A DNA stretch of 64,000 bases from Aurantibrevibacter litoralis. GTDB taxonomy: Bacteria; Bacteroidota; Bacteroidia; Flavobacteriales; Flavobacteriaceae. Made by a program: the position numbers and the translations under genes. This document shows positions 1-9,022 of the stretch, in pieces. The DNA lies in NCBI RefSeq assembly GCF_034651555.1, contig NZ_JAYEEQ010000002.1:301068-365067 (forward strand), read 5' to 3'. The notes under the pieces were generated by a model. It saw nothing but the letters and a program-made list of their open reading frames with translations, was not told the origin of the DNA and did not search any database. The number at the start of each line of letters is the position of its first letter. The stretch's first letter is position 1.

Positions 1-35
1 TTTTAAAAACTGAATGCACAAAGACTATAAAGCCT

Positions 36-78
36 TTCGGAAAAAGGCACTCGTGTTGCATATTTTCCTTTTTCCGAA
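36..78. terminator. inverted repeat downstream of mdh, possible terminator
   Basis: A perfect 12-bp inverted repeat (arms 36-47 and 67-78, ttcggaaaaagg and its complement) lies immediately after the mdh stop on the minus strand. A shorter hairpin, gccttt/aaaggc at 32-48, is nested in the left arm. No long T-run follows, so this is only a plausible terminator or RNA-stabilising end. Confidence 0.35.
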
Positions 79-79
79 G

Positions 80-1006
80 CTAGAGCTTTAATAGCCCATT
101 CACATTACGAACACCCGCCTCGCTTTCGGCAAGCTTGGCTTTCTCTGTGGCATCTAAGTCAATTTCTACGATACGTTCTATACCGTTTTTCCCAATAATG
201 GTGGGCACCCCAATACAAATATCCTGCAATCCGTATTCCCCTTCTAAAAAGGCAGAACATGGAAACATTTTCTTTTGATCGCAGGCAATGGCCTGTGCCA
301 TGGCAGAAACTGCAGCTCCTGGGGCATACCATGCACTGGTGCCCAAAAGTGCGGTAAGGGTAGCTCCTCCTACTTTGGTTTCTTCCGACACTTTCTCCAA
401 ACGATCTGGGGTTAAAAACTCGGACACTTTAATACTATTTCTTGTCGCATGCCGCGTAAGGGGTATCATTCCGGTATCGCTGTGCCCACCGATAACCATA
501 CCATCCACATCCGAAATAGGCGCACCCAACGCTTCGGCCAAACGATACTTAAAACGAGCACTGTCCAATGCGCCTCCCATACCGATGATTCTGTTCTTGG
601 GCAAATCGGTACTCTTGTGCGCCAAATACGTCATGGTATCCATAGGATTGCTTACCACAATAAGGATTACATTAGGCGAATGTTCAATGATACTAGTGGC
701 TACCGATTTTACAATACCGGCATTAATCCCTATAAGTTCTTCTCTTGTCATTCCGGGTTTTCTAGGAATTCCGGAGGTAATTATGGCAATATCGCTATGA
801 GCGGTTTGAGAATAATCATTGGTTATCCCTACAATTTTGGTATCGAAACCGTTCAAGGAAGCGCATTGCATAAGATCCATCGCTTTTCCTTCTGCAACCC
901 CTTCTTTAATATCTAACAAGGCTACTTCTGAAGCAAAATTTTTAATTGCGATGTACTCTGCACAACTTGCCCCTACGGCACCGGCACCTATGATTGTTAT
1001 TTTCAT
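80..1006 (-). CDS. mdh: malate dehydrogenase (LDH-like type)
   Basis: NAD-dependent malate dehydrogenase of the LDH-like family, interconverting malate and oxaloacetate in the cytosolic TCA cycle. The 308 aa are normal length. The N-terminus has the Rossmann motif GAGAVG (7-12). Substrate arginines are seen in the mobile loop (R82, R88) and near D148/R151, and the proton-relay histidine lies in GGHSDTG (H175). The R at 82 followed by KPGMTR is typical of malate rather than lactate specificity. The gene stands alone, ends in TAG and is followed by a hairpin. Identification is secure from motifs. Confidence 0.96.
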   Translation of the reverse strand: MKITIIGAGAVGASCAEYIAIKNFASEVALLDIKEGVAEGKAMDLMQCASLNGFDTKIVGITNDYSQTAHSDIAIITSGIPRKPGMTREELIGINAGIVKSVATSIIEHSPNVILIVVSNPMDTMTYLAHKSTDLPKNRIIGMGGALDSARFKYRLAEALGAPISDVDGMVIGGHSDTGMIPLTRHATRNSIKVSEFLTPDRLEKVSEETKVGGATLTALLGTSAWYAPGAAVSAMAQAIACDQKKMFPCSAFLEGEYGLQDICIGVPTIIGKNGIERIVEIDLDATEKAKLAESEAGVRNVNGLLKL

Positions 1007-1275
1007 TGTTTTGATTTTTTAAAAATTGAATTAAAGTCAAAATTACTGAAATAAAACAGAAAACAGGAAGCCTTTTACGACTTTATGCACGACCAACTCT
1101 AGGGATATCATTTTTAGCATAAGGTATTCCCCTAGCATTCATTTGTTAAAGAAAAAAGCACTTCAACGAAATAAGTGGGCAGCAGTATGCAACACATCGG
1201 ATTTTGACAATATCGCGGGTAGGTTCCTCGTTCTTTTTCTAATTAGATCCCAAGTCTATACTAAAACCTATACTC

Positions 1276-1647
1276 TTGAAAAAAATATGCTCCTTTTTGG
1301 CCATAGTCTGTATTATTCTGGTTAGTAACTGTTCTAAAATACCAGAAAATAATGATCCTGTAATCGGAATTTGGATTGATCCGCTATCTGGCACAAGCTT
1401 ACAAGCCGGGAAAAACACTTCCCGACAGGAATGGATTTTTAACGATGCATATTTGGGTCGTTTTCACAGGTATACCAACAAAGAGCTAAGCCTAAAAACC
1501 GACTTTAAATGGACTAAGGAAAAGGATGTGTATCTCATTTCCTATCCTGGTACAGATTTACCGGATCAGCAAGTCATTCTTGAAGACTTAGAAGACGGTA
1601 CTATCCTTAAAGATCACGATGGCACCGTGGTGGCAGTAAGGCAATAG
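1276..1647 (+). CDS. small lipoprotein of unknown function
   Basis: A 123-aa product with a lipoprotein signal peptide: charged KK start, hydrophobic core and lipobox VSNC with the acylated Cys near residue 19. The start codon is TTG; no in-frame ATG would preserve the signal peptide. The mature part includes GIWIDP and a run of short beta-like segments that resemble a small lipocalin-type or META-like beta fold, but no family is recognised. It is probably anchored in the outer or inner membrane facing the periplasm. It converges with the lipoprotein gene at 1732-2250. Confidence 0.7.
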   Translation: MKKICSFLAIVCIILVSNCSKIPENNDPVIGIWIDPLSGTSLQAGKNTSRQEWIFNDAYLGRFHRYTNKELSLKTDFKWTKEKDVYLISYPGTDLPDQQVILEDLEDGTILKDHDGTVVAVRQ

Positions 1648-1731
1648 GCAACTACTTTCAAAAAATTATAAAACTCGCTCCTCTTTTGTAAAGTGCAAAT
1701 TACCATATAGGTTCCTGTATTTGGCTAGTAT

Positions 1732-2250
1732 CTACTCCTTAATTTTCCTATCTTCTTCCTTTTGAGGTAATGTTTCAGAAAATCCATAGCGCTTCAAAAA
1801 TTGTTTCTGTAAGGCTTCCATCCGTTCTTGAATTTTATGAATATCCATTACGTCTTGTCCAAAATCACTTTTAAAAAAATTTTCATCAAAAAATCGATTT
1901 GAAAAAAGGGAATCTTGATGGAAAAAATCGCCAAATCCTTCCCCTTCAAAATCAAATTGCGAAAAATTTCTTCGCAACTTAGATTGAATAGATTTTAAAA
2001 TACTATCCCGATCCATAGAGGCCAAATGATCTAAATCTGTTCCTGTTGACCAAGAATATACAGAATCGTATCGCACCATATTTCCGGCTTCATCGTATTC
2101 CTTATTTACCTTCCAAGCACCCTTGGGTGCGGCGGAAACAGTACGCTTATGCTCCTTCTCATCAGCTTGGTTCTGCTTTTCTTGGCTGTTACATCCCGTA
2201 CTTAATAGCAGTGCTGCTAGGTATATTCCAATATTTTTTATCTGTGTCAT
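1732..2250 (-). CDS. hypothetical lipoprotein
   Basis: A 172-aa protein with a lipoprotein signal (AALLLSTGC, acylated Cys at about residue 20). It has a charged linker, a KGAWKVNKEYDEAGNMV segment, a Phe/Asp-rich middle (residues about 95-135) and a charged C-terminal helix ending in KEEDRKIKE. No named family is recognised. It lies about 250 bp downstream of hsp20 on the same strand, with a hairpin terminator between them, so it is probably a separate transcript. An envelope location is inferred from the lipobox. Confidence 0.72.
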   Translation of the reverse strand: MTQIKNIGIYLAALLLSTGCNSQEKQNQADEKEHKRTVSAAPKGAWKVNKEYDEAGNMVRYDSVYSWSTGTDLDHLASMDRDSILKSIQSKLRRNFSQFDFEGEGFGDFFHQDSLFSNRFFDENFFKSDFGQDVMDIHKIQERMEALQKQFLKRYGFSETLPQKEEDRKIKE

Positions 2251-2445
2251 CGTAATTTAGTTTATCTGTTGAACTAAACCGTTTTTATTTTTTGCGCTAA
2301 TCGAGTTCACAAATGTATTCCTGTATGGTAATCCGATTGCGCAAATTTGCACCATAAATCCGCACCATCAGAATGATATCTATTGATACTTAATTCATGG
2401 TTGTATATCGTTTTACATTTGTAATGCTTCACAACTTAAACAGAA

Positions 2446-2468
2446 GAAGGCCAGCAAAACCAGCCTTC
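2446..2468 (-). terminator. rho-independent-like terminator of hsp20
   Basis: On the minus strand, gaaggctgg pairs with ctggccttc (two G-U pairs) around a 5-nt loop, followed by a T-rich stretch. It sits about 30 nt after the Hsp20 stop. Confidence 0.6.
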
Positions 2469-2496
2469 ATACATACCACAATCGCTATACATCCTT

Positions 2497-2976
2497 TTAC
2501 GAAATGGTGATGGTTCTGGCAGGTTTTTGAATTGCCTCCTCTTTTTTGGGTAAATGAATACTAAGAATTCCTTGATTGTAAGACGCCTTTATATGCTCTT
2601 CCTTTACTGTCTCGGGCAAGGTAAATGACCTTCTAAAAGAGTCGTATCCAAACTCCCTACGAGTGTAGTGATCGTCTTGTTGGTGAGACTGATCTTCCAA
2701 TTCCCTAGCTATTGAAAGTAGCTGATTATCGATACTAATTTGAAAATCGGATTTCTTACCTCCCGGCACGGCCATATCTACCACATAGGCATCTTTGGTT
2801 TCCCTTATATTAACCTTAGGGAGCGTTGGTCCCGAATTAAAATTAGATGTAAATACGGATGGTAAATCCCTATTAAACATTTCATCGATCCAAGAGGACC
2901 ATGTGGGGAAGCTTAGGCCATTCGAATTGCTGTTTGCCATACTTCCATTTTTTTTGGTTGTTACCAAGGTACTCAT
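2497..2976 (-). CDS. Hsp20/alpha-crystallin small heat-shock protein
   Basis: A 159-aa small heat-shock chaperone, an ATP-independent holdase for unfolding proteins in the cytosol. Residues about 52-145 form the alpha-crystallin domain: PKVNIRETKDAYVVDMAVPG at its start, and the diagnostic SFTLPE plus the A.Y..GIL.I.LPK strand near its end. The C-terminal tail holds an I-x-I motif (ITI) used for oligomer assembly. The N-terminal arm contains a predicted amphipathic segment (WSSWIDEMF). A 15-bp palindrome lies about 150 bp upstream in the divergent intergenic region. Length and motifs match the family well. Confidence 0.95.
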   Translation of the reverse strand: MSTLVTTKKNGSMANSNSNGLSFPTWSSWIDEMFNRDLPSVFTSNFNSGPTLPKVNIRETKDAYVVDMAVPGGKKSDFQISIDNQLLSIARELEDQSHQQDDHYTRREFGYDSFRRSFTLPETVKEEHIKASYNQGILSIHLPKKEEAIQKPARTITIS

Positions 2977-3129
2977 AACTAAAAGATTTAAAGGTTAAAC
3001 AATAATTCAAACATTTAATAGATTGCAGACAAATAAAATACTAAACAGGGCACTTCATGGTTCAGGCCAAAAAATTAAAAATTCGTTAAGAAATAACCGC
3101 TTTCAAACTTTAAAATAATGCTAAAAAAA

Positions 3130-3144
3130 ATGTCAAGTTGACAT
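3130..3144. promoter_or_regulatory. 15-bp palindrome between hsp20 and a small membrane ORF
   Basis: atgtcaa-g-ttgacat is a perfect palindrome with 7-bp arms and a 1-bp centre. It lies 154 bp upstream of hsp20 (minus strand) and 130 bp upstream of the small plus-strand ORF. It does not match the CIRCE consensus. It may be an operator of a dimeric regulator; this is inference. Confidence 0.4.
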
Positions 3145-3273
3145 ATTTATGGGATAAAAATGACATCTTATCAGCGTTAAAAGCAACATCATATGGGCAG
3201 TATTCATAACCATCCACAATGGCGCAAAATTTGTTTTAGAAGATTAGAGTAGTAATGTATTAAACTAAATAGT

Positions 3274-3423
3274 ATGGAAAAATTAGCGATTGCCATAGCT
3301 ATTTTGACCGTTTTTTATATTGTGTTTTTGTATCTAACTACAAAAACCCTTATTAAGGACGGCATACATGCAAATCAAAAAAGGAATAAAACGGAGGTAG
3401 GGTCGTCCGAAAATCGAGGGTAG
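3274..3423 (+). CDS. 49-aa single-pass membrane protein
   Basis: An ATG-TAG frame of 49 codons starting MEKLAIAIAILTVFYIVFLY. One strong transmembrane helix (about residues 4-23) is followed by a basic tail (TKTLIKDG, NQKRNK). The form is typical of small regulatory membrane proteins, but no family is recognised. It is read divergently from hsp20 and shares its intergenic region, including the palindrome at 3130-3144, so co-regulation with heat stress is possible. Expression is unproven; the hydrophobic helix and clean start and stop favour a real gene. Confidence 0.5.
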   Translation: MEKLAIAIAILTVFYIVFLYLTTKTLIKDGIHANQKRNKTEVGSSENRG

Positions 3424-3677
3424 CTTTGAGTGCGGTTATAAATCGCTTCTAAAAGCCTATAAAAAATGTAATAAATCGATAATAAGGCACTGCCTAGTTG
3501 TTTTTATTCCTAGTATTACTCGTCGTGCATTTTGATTCTTTAGTGCTTATTTGATCCTAAAACCATCATTAGTTACTTCGATCCTGAAGGAAGTACTAAA
3601 GATTTCTTCGATGTACCTTTTAGGGCAGGGCACAAATTGGAGAAATCAAGCGAAAATAAACAACGGGTGAGTAGTAC

Positions 3678-4694
3678 TTATCGGAATCCAAAATTAAGTC
3701 CTACGGAAAGATTATTGAATTCTGCCAAGCTGTAATCGGCATGCAATCGGAAAAAACCAAGTTTCAGTTTTGCCCCTAGGGTTGCCATTACCCCGTTTGC
3801 GCTTTCCTCCACGGAAAAAGGATCTTCGTACGTTGTTTCCCGGAAGGGGCCGTCCTGTACTACATAGGTACCCAAAACATCGGTCTTAGAAGTACCGGTC
3901 ATATATCCTAGTCCACCATAAAAATTAATAATCGGCAATTTGGTAGAAACTACGGCCTGAAAAGTCCATGAGTTCATTGTGGCATCTAATCTTTGGTTTT
4001 GACCTACAATAAAATTAGAATTACTAAGGTCGTAGGTGCCGTCTAAACGCGTATATCCTATAAGCCCAGAAATAGCGACCGGAAAGATCCGATTTGCCGG
4101 CAGGTGTTTGGTGAATTCGTGCTGTAGGCCTATGCCGAACAGACCTATATCGACCTCATCGGTTTTTATTTTTGGTAAAAATCGCACTTTTACCTCTGTG
4201 CCTTTAATAAGACCCACTGAGGCTTGTAAAAATCCGGAAGGGATAAAATTTAAATCCTCGGATGCCAATCCAGTAGGTAATGAAAATTCTTGCCGCGCCG
4301 TGAGTCCCGGTGCCACATCACCTTCTACAAACATGCGAATTCCTTCTAAATCTCCCAACGCGGTAGACACGAATTTTGAAGTACTGCCATCGACGAACTG
4401 AAGGTTTTGATATTCGGCTGTGTTTAAGAGAAAAACCTTTTTATCTTCTTTATTGTTAAAAGGTGTTATATTTCCTATTATAGCTATTTCAAAGCCTCCC
4501 AAAGGCTTGGCTTCTCCGGAATTGTACCATGCGTTCGCCAAATTATACAAGGCACCCTCGGAAATTGGTGCCAAATAATCGTTGGTAAAGCGCTCGGCAT
4601 CATCCAAGCCTGCCGCTAATAGCTCATTAATATTCGTTTGACCCTGAAGATACCCTCCAAGAAGTAAGAACATGCCAAAAAATACATTTTTCAT
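3678..4694 (-). CDS. DUF6588-like exported protein
   Basis: An exported protein of 338 aa. I choose the ATG at 4694 over an upstream TTG because it gives a clean signal peptide (MKNVFFGMFLLLGGYLQGQ). The mature start, with DDAERFTNDYLAPISEGALYNLANAWY, and the repeated amphipathic strands ending in an aromatic terminal residue region (LNFGFR) suggest a small outer-membrane beta-barrel. The N-terminal motif is the one I associate with the Bacteroidota family DUF6588; the family name is from memory and not searched. The function is unknown. The gene follows gyrB in the same direction but is separated from it by a strong terminator. Confidence 0.75.
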   Translation of the reverse strand: MKNVFFGMFLLLGGYLQGQTNINELLAAGLDDAERFTNDYLAPISEGALYNLANAWYNSGEAKPLGGFEIAIIGNITPFNNKEDKKVFLLNTAEYQNLQFVDGSTSKFVSTALGDLEGIRMFVEGDVAPGLTARQEFSLPTGLASEDLNFIPSGFLQASVGLIKGTEVKVRFLPKIKTDEVDIGLFGIGLQHEFTKHLPANRIFPVAISGLIGYTRLDGTYDLSNSNFIVGQNQRLDATMNSWTFQAVVSTKLPIINFYGGLGYMTGTSKTDVLGTYVVQDGPFRETTYEDPFSVEESANGVMATLGAKLKLGFFRLHADYSLAEFNNLSVGLNFGFR

Positions 4695-4720
4695 GGTATA
4701 CAAAGTTTTTTATAAAACTA

Positions 4721-4749
4721 AAAAACTCGCAGGGTTAGTGCGAGTTTTT
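4721..4749. terminator. bidirectional-looking terminator after gyrB
   Basis: A perfect 11-bp stem (aaaaactcgca and its complement, 4721-4731 and 4739-4749) surrounds a 7-nt loop and is flanked by A/T runs on both sides. It lies 20 nt downstream of the gyrB stop and isolates gyrB from the following gene. Confidence 0.85.
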
Positions 4750-4768
4750 GTTGTGAAAGTCCTATTTC

Positions 4769-6712
4769 TTATGCATCAATATTGGCATACACCGCATTTT
4801 TCTCTATAAAATCGCGCCTTGGTGGCACTTCATCTCCCATTAACATAGAGAAAACCCGATCTGTTTCAACGGCATTTTCAATTTTAATTTGCCGTAAGGT
4901 TCTAAATTCCGGATTCATGGTGGTATCCCACAATTGTTCGGCATTCATTTCACCCAAACCTTTGTAGCGCTGAATACCGACCCCACCGCTAAAACTCTCG
5001 GCGATTTCATCCCGTTCTTTATCGCTCCACGCATAGCGTTTTTTGGTGCCTTTTTTTACCAAATAAAGCGGTGGCGTGGCAATGTACACGTGTCCTGCCT
5101 CTATTAACTCTTTCATAAACCGGAAAAAGAACGTGAGTATTAGGGTTTCAATATGACTGCCATCTACGTCGGCATCACACATAATAACCACCTTGTGATA
5201 GCGCAATTTATCCAAATTTAGGGCTTTACTGTCGTCTTCTGTACCAATTGTAACCCCTAATGCGGTATAAATATTCCGAATTTCTTCATTTTCAAAAACC
5301 TTGTGCTGCATTGCTTTTTCAACATTAAGGATTTTTCCTCTTAGCGGAAGAATTGCCTGAAAATTACGATCTCGACCCATTTTGGCTGTACCCCCAGCGG
5401 AATCGCCCTCTACAAGAAATATCTCACATTTTTGTGGGTCTTGATCCGAGCAATCGGAAAGTTTACCAGGCAATCCGCCGCCACCCATAGGGTTTTTGCG
5501 CTGTACCATTTCCCGGGCTTTCGCCGCTGCGTGTCTGGCTTGCGCCGCCAAAATCACTTTTTGCACAATGATTTTTGCATCCTCCGGATTTTCCTCTAAA
5601 TAATTAGTTAACATCTCGGAAACAGCCTGAGAAACAGCTGCCGAAACTTCTCTGTTGCCCAATTTTGTTTTGGTTTGCCCTTCAAATTGAGGTTCGGCCA
5701 CTTTAACAGATACTATGGCTGTAAGTCCTTCTCTAAAATCATCTCCGGCCACCTCAAACTTTAGCTTATCGAGCATTCCGGAGGCATCGGCATATTTTTT
5801 AAGCGTGGTTGTTAATCCACGACGAAAGCCGGACAAGTGCGTTCCTCCTTCATGAGTATTAATATTGTTTACATAAGAATGAAGATTTTCTGCGTACGAG
5901 GTATTGTAGATCATGGCTACTTCTACCGGAATGTCGTTTTTTTCGCCCTCCATAGCAATTACTCCGGCTATAAGCGATTCTCTATTTCCATCTAAAAAGC
6001 GTACAAATTCTTTTAACCCTTCTTCAGAATGAAAAGTTTCCGACAGAAAATTTCCTTCCTTATCTACCACCCTTTTGTCGGTTAGTGAGATGGTAATACC
6101 TTTGTTCAAAAAGGAGAGCTCGCGCATTCTGTTGGCTAGCGTTTCGTAACTATATTCTACCGTTTGTGTAAAAATAGTTTCGTCCGGAACAAATGTCACT
6201 ACGGTTCCCCTTTCGGTGGATTCACCAACGCTTTTCACAGGATAACTGGCTTTCCCTCTTTCATATTCCTGTTCCCATATTTTGCCATCTCTATACACGG
6301 TAGCCTTTAAATGCTTTGATAACGCATTCACCACCGATACACCCACACCATGAAGTCCGCCCGAAACTTTATAGGAATCCTTATCAAATTTACCCCCTGC
6401 ACCAATTTTGGTCATAACCACCTCCAATGCAGAAACGCCTTCTTTTTTATGAAGATCTACCGGAATACCCCTTCCGTTATCTTTGGTGGTAATAGAGTTA
6501 TCTTCATTTATGATCACACTAATGGTATCACAATGACCGCCCATGGCTTCATCGATAGAATTATCCACAACTTCGTAAACCAAATGATGCAGTCCTCGTG
6601 TACCTATATCACCAATATACATAGAAGGACGCATCCTCACATGTTCCATTCCTTCTAACGCCTGAATACTGTCTGCGGAGTAATTATTTTTATTTATCGC
6701 TTCTTCGCTCAT
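4769..6712 (-). CDS. gyrB: DNA gyrase subunit B
   Basis: The ATPase subunit of DNA gyrase, which with GyrA introduces negative supercoils. At 647 aa it is the short form without the extra proteobacterial insertion. The GHKL ATPase site is intact: EVVDNSIDEA (47-56), DNGRGIP (78-84) and GGLHGVGVSVVNALS (118-132). The transducer domain follows, with QTKTKLG at about 346-352. The TOPRIM motifs are EGDSAGG (435-441) and DADVDG (513-518). The C-terminal QRYKGLGEMN (581-590) contacts GyrA and DNA. YKGLGEMNAEQLW favours GyrB over ParE, although these families are close. Confidence 0.96.
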   Translation of the reverse strand: MSEEAINKNNYSADSIQALEGMEHVRMRPSMYIGDIGTRGLHHLVYEVVDNSIDEAMGGHCDTISVIINEDNSITTKDNGRGIPVDLHKKEGVSALEVVMTKIGAGGKFDKDSYKVSGGLHGVGVSVVNALSKHLKATVYRDGKIWEQEYERGKASYPVKSVGESTERGTVVTFVPDETIFTQTVEYSYETLANRMRELSFLNKGITISLTDKRVVDKEGNFLSETFHSEEGLKEFVRFLDGNRESLIAGVIAMEGEKNDIPVEVAMIYNTSYAENLHSYVNNINTHEGGTHLSGFRRGLTTTLKKYADASGMLDKLKFEVAGDDFREGLTAIVSVKVAEPQFEGQTKTKLGNREVSAAVSQAVSEMLTNYLEENPEDAKIIVQKVILAAQARHAAAKAREMVQRKNPMGGGGLPGKLSDCSDQDPQKCEIFLVEGDSAGGTAKMGRDRNFQAILPLRGKILNVEKAMQHKVFENEEIRNIYTALGVTIGTEDDSKALNLDKLRYHKVVIMCDADVDGSHIETLILTFFFRFMKELIEAGHVYIATPPLYLVKKGTKKRYAWSDKERDEIAESFSGGVGIQRYKGLGEMNAEQLWDTTMNPEFRTLRQIKIENAVETDRVFSMLMGDEVPPRRDFIEKNAVYANIDA

Positions 6713-6775
6713 AAGACTATTACATTTTTATTTAATGGTTCTTCGTACGAAAATTGGAGCCATTTAAACTTGAGA

Positions 6776-6824
6776 TTCCCAAAAAAAAGCACTCAAATTT
6801 TGTCTGAACACTTTTTTTTGGGAA
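6776..6824. repeat. 14-bp inverted repeat upstream of gyrB
   Basis: ttcccaaaaaaaag at 6776-6789 is exactly complementary to 6811-6824, around a 21-nt loop. It falls in the 5' region of gyrB, 64 nt before its start, and may form a leader hairpin. Confidence 0.5.
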
Positions 6825-7004
6825 CGACCCAAGAGCTCTTTTTTTGTAATCCTACAAATATAAGCAATCCCCATGATATAAGGGTTTAATGGCTTTTGAA
6901 TCCGATGAAGTTATCAACAAAAAATGTGGAAAATTAGGGTTGTTGGTCACGACTTGCAAAGGGCTACAAATGTCATACCCTACAACCTTCACATCTTGGT
7001 TATT

Positions 7005-7038
7005 ACAAAAAAACCGCCTCAAATTACTGAGACGGCTT
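7005..7038 (-). terminator. terminator of asnB
   Basis: On the minus strand, agccgtctca pairs with tgaggcggtt (one G-U pair) around a short loop and is followed by a run of T. It lies about 60 nt after the asnB stop. Confidence 0.8.
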
Positions 7039-7098
7039 CTTTGGTGTACTATCCAAACTAATATACATACACATCGAGGCAAATCAATGGGTATAAAA

Positions 7099-8769
7099 TT
7101 ACTTCACATAGGCATCGGTATGGACCTTAGACACAGCCCTACCCGATGGATCGTTCATGTTTTTAAACGCTTCATCCCACTCTAACGCAATTTTGGTGCT
7201 ACAGGCTACGGACGCCTCCTGAGGCACGCAAAGCGCTGCCGCATCGGAGGGAAAGTGAGATTCAAAAATAGAGCGATAATAAAATTCTTCTTTACTTGTT
7301 GGCGTTTGTAGCGGAAAACGGAATTTAGCATTGGCCAGTTGTTCGTCTGTAACTTCGGCTTTAACCACTTCTTTTAAGGTATCAATCCAACTGTAGCCTA
7401 CTCCATCAGAAAACTGTTCTTTCTGACGCCAGGCCACACTAGCAGGTAACAAATCTTCAAAGGCCTTGCGCACCACCCATTTCTCCATACGTTCGCCGTT
7501 GATCATTTTATCTTGCGGATTAATGCGCATAGCGACATCCATAAATTCTTTATCCAAAAACGGCACACGCCCTTCGATACCCCAAGCCGCCAAGGATTTG
7601 TTAGCGCGCAAACAATCGTACATGTGCAATTTGCTTAGTTTCCGAACGGTTTCTTCATGAAATTCTCTGGCATTGGGAGCCTTATGAAAATACAAATATC
7701 CTCCAAAAAGTTCATCGGCTCCTTCGCCTGATAAAACCATTTTGATTCCCATAGATTTAATTACCCGAGCCATTAAATACATGGGTGTTGAGGCTCTTAT
7801 GGTGGTAATGTCATAGGTTTCTAAATTATAAACTACATCCTTTATAGCATCAAGCCCTTCCTGAATGGTAAATTTAATTTCATGGTGTATGGTGCCAATG
7901 TGCGCCGCCACCTTTTGTGCGGCTGCCAAATCGGGCGAACCTTCTAAGCCCACAGAAAAGGAATGCAATTGAGGCCACCACGCATCGGTGGTATCATCGG
8001 ATTCAATTCGTTTCTGTGCATATTTTTTAGCAATGGCCGAAGTCACCGAAGAATCGAGGCCTCCCGACAGTAGCACACCGTAAGGCACATCGGACATTAA
8101 CTGCCGATGTACGGCTGCTTCTAATGCTTCCTTTATGGCTGCAATACTGGTTTCATTATCTTTTACGGCATCGTATTCCATCCAATCGCGGGAGTACCAT
8201 TTTTTTAACTGCCCCTCCTTACTATCTAAATAATGTCCGGGAGGAAAAAGCTCTATTTTAGTACAGGTTCCTTCCAAGGCTTTTAATTCTGAAGCTACAT
8301 AAAAAGTGCCATTTTTGTCCCATCCCATGTAGAGTGGTATAATGCCCATATGATCACGTGCCACAAAATAAGTGTCCTGCGCTACATCATAGATCGCAAA
8401 ACCAAAAATGCCGTTCATGTCATCCAAAAAGGCAGCACCTTTTTTCTGATACAAGGCTAAAATAACCTCGCAATCCGATTCGGTCTGAAAATGATATGTT
8501 CCTTCAAATTGCTTACGCAGCTCTCTATGGTTGTATATTTCACCATTGGCCGCAAGTACCAAGTTTTTATCGGCACTAAACAATGGTTGCTTTCCCGAAG
8601 CAGGGTCAACAATAGCCAACCGTTCGTGGGCTAAGATGGCCTTGTCATTTGCAAATATACCACTCCAATCCGGACCACGATGTCTTACTTTTTTAGACAT
8701 CTCTAAGAGTTGAGGTCGCAAAACTTCCGTACTTTCTTTTACCTCAAAGGCACACACTATTCCACACAT
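7099..8769 (-). CDS. asnB: asparagine synthetase B (glutamine-hydrolysing)
   Basis: Class-II glutamine amidotransferase making asparagine from aspartate, ATP and glutamine in the cytosol. The 556 aa match AsnB. Cys2 is the N-terminal nucleophile once Met is removed. The amidotransferase domain (about 1-190) shows RHRGPD, GEIYNH and the ESDCEVI strand. The synthetase domain has the PP-loop SGGLDSS (235-241) and, further on, SGEGADELFGGY. RVPFLD near residue 400 is also family-typical. It has its own terminator and lies upstream of gyrB without being coupled to it. Confidence 0.96.
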   Translation of the reverse strand: MCGIVCAFEVKESTEVLRPQLLEMSKKVRHRGPDWSGIFANDKAILAHERLAIVDPASGKQPLFSADKNLVLAANGEIYNHRELRKQFEGTYHFQTESDCEVILALYQKKGAAFLDDMNGIFGFAIYDVAQDTYFVARDHMGIIPLYMGWDKNGTFYVASELKALEGTCTKIELFPPGHYLDSKEGQLKKWYSRDWMEYDAVKDNETSIAAIKEALEAAVHRQLMSDVPYGVLLSGGLDSSVTSAIAKKYAQKRIESDDTTDAWWPQLHSFSVGLEGSPDLAAAQKVAAHIGTIHHEIKFTIQEGLDAIKDVVYNLETYDITTIRASTPMYLMARVIKSMGIKMVLSGEGADELFGGYLYFHKAPNAREFHEETVRKLSKLHMYDCLRANKSLAAWGIEGRVPFLDKEFMDVAMRINPQDKMINGERMEKWVVRKAFEDLLPASVAWRQKEQFSDGVGYSWIDTLKEVVKAEVTDEQLANAKFRFPLQTPTSKEEFYYRSIFESHFPSDAAALCVPQEASVACSTKIALEWDEAFKNMNDPSGRAVSKVHTDAYVK

Positions 8770-8980
8770 GATTTCTGAATTAATTTCATATTTGCAGCAA
8801 AAGTCTAATTAATATTTCTATTATAAAACATAAAACGACAATTAACTACATATTAATATAAAAAAGGAGTATATAATTATAATATGAAACTTAATTTTTT
8901 GTTTCTATGACAAAAGAAGTCATTTTGTAAGTTATGTTAATTTTAACGTCTTTTTATGTATGCAAAGCTTAAATCCTTAG

Positions 8981-8988
8981 TAGCTTTG
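8981..8988 (+). promoter_or_regulatory. Bacteroidota -7 promoter element (DUF2911 gene)
   Basis: TAGCTTTG matches TAnnTTTG exactly and lies 35 nt before the start of the gene at 9023. A clear -33 element was not identified. Confidence 0.45.
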
Positions 8989-9022
8989 AAAAAATATACT
9001 TAAAACCTGAAAAAAAAGTAAA

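Noticed and set aside
3547..3740. Open plus-strand stretch reading LFDPKTIISYFDPEGSTKDFF
   Set aside because: Looks protein-like but has no start codon and runs into the antisense of the DUF6588-like gene; could be a gene relic, but not supportable.
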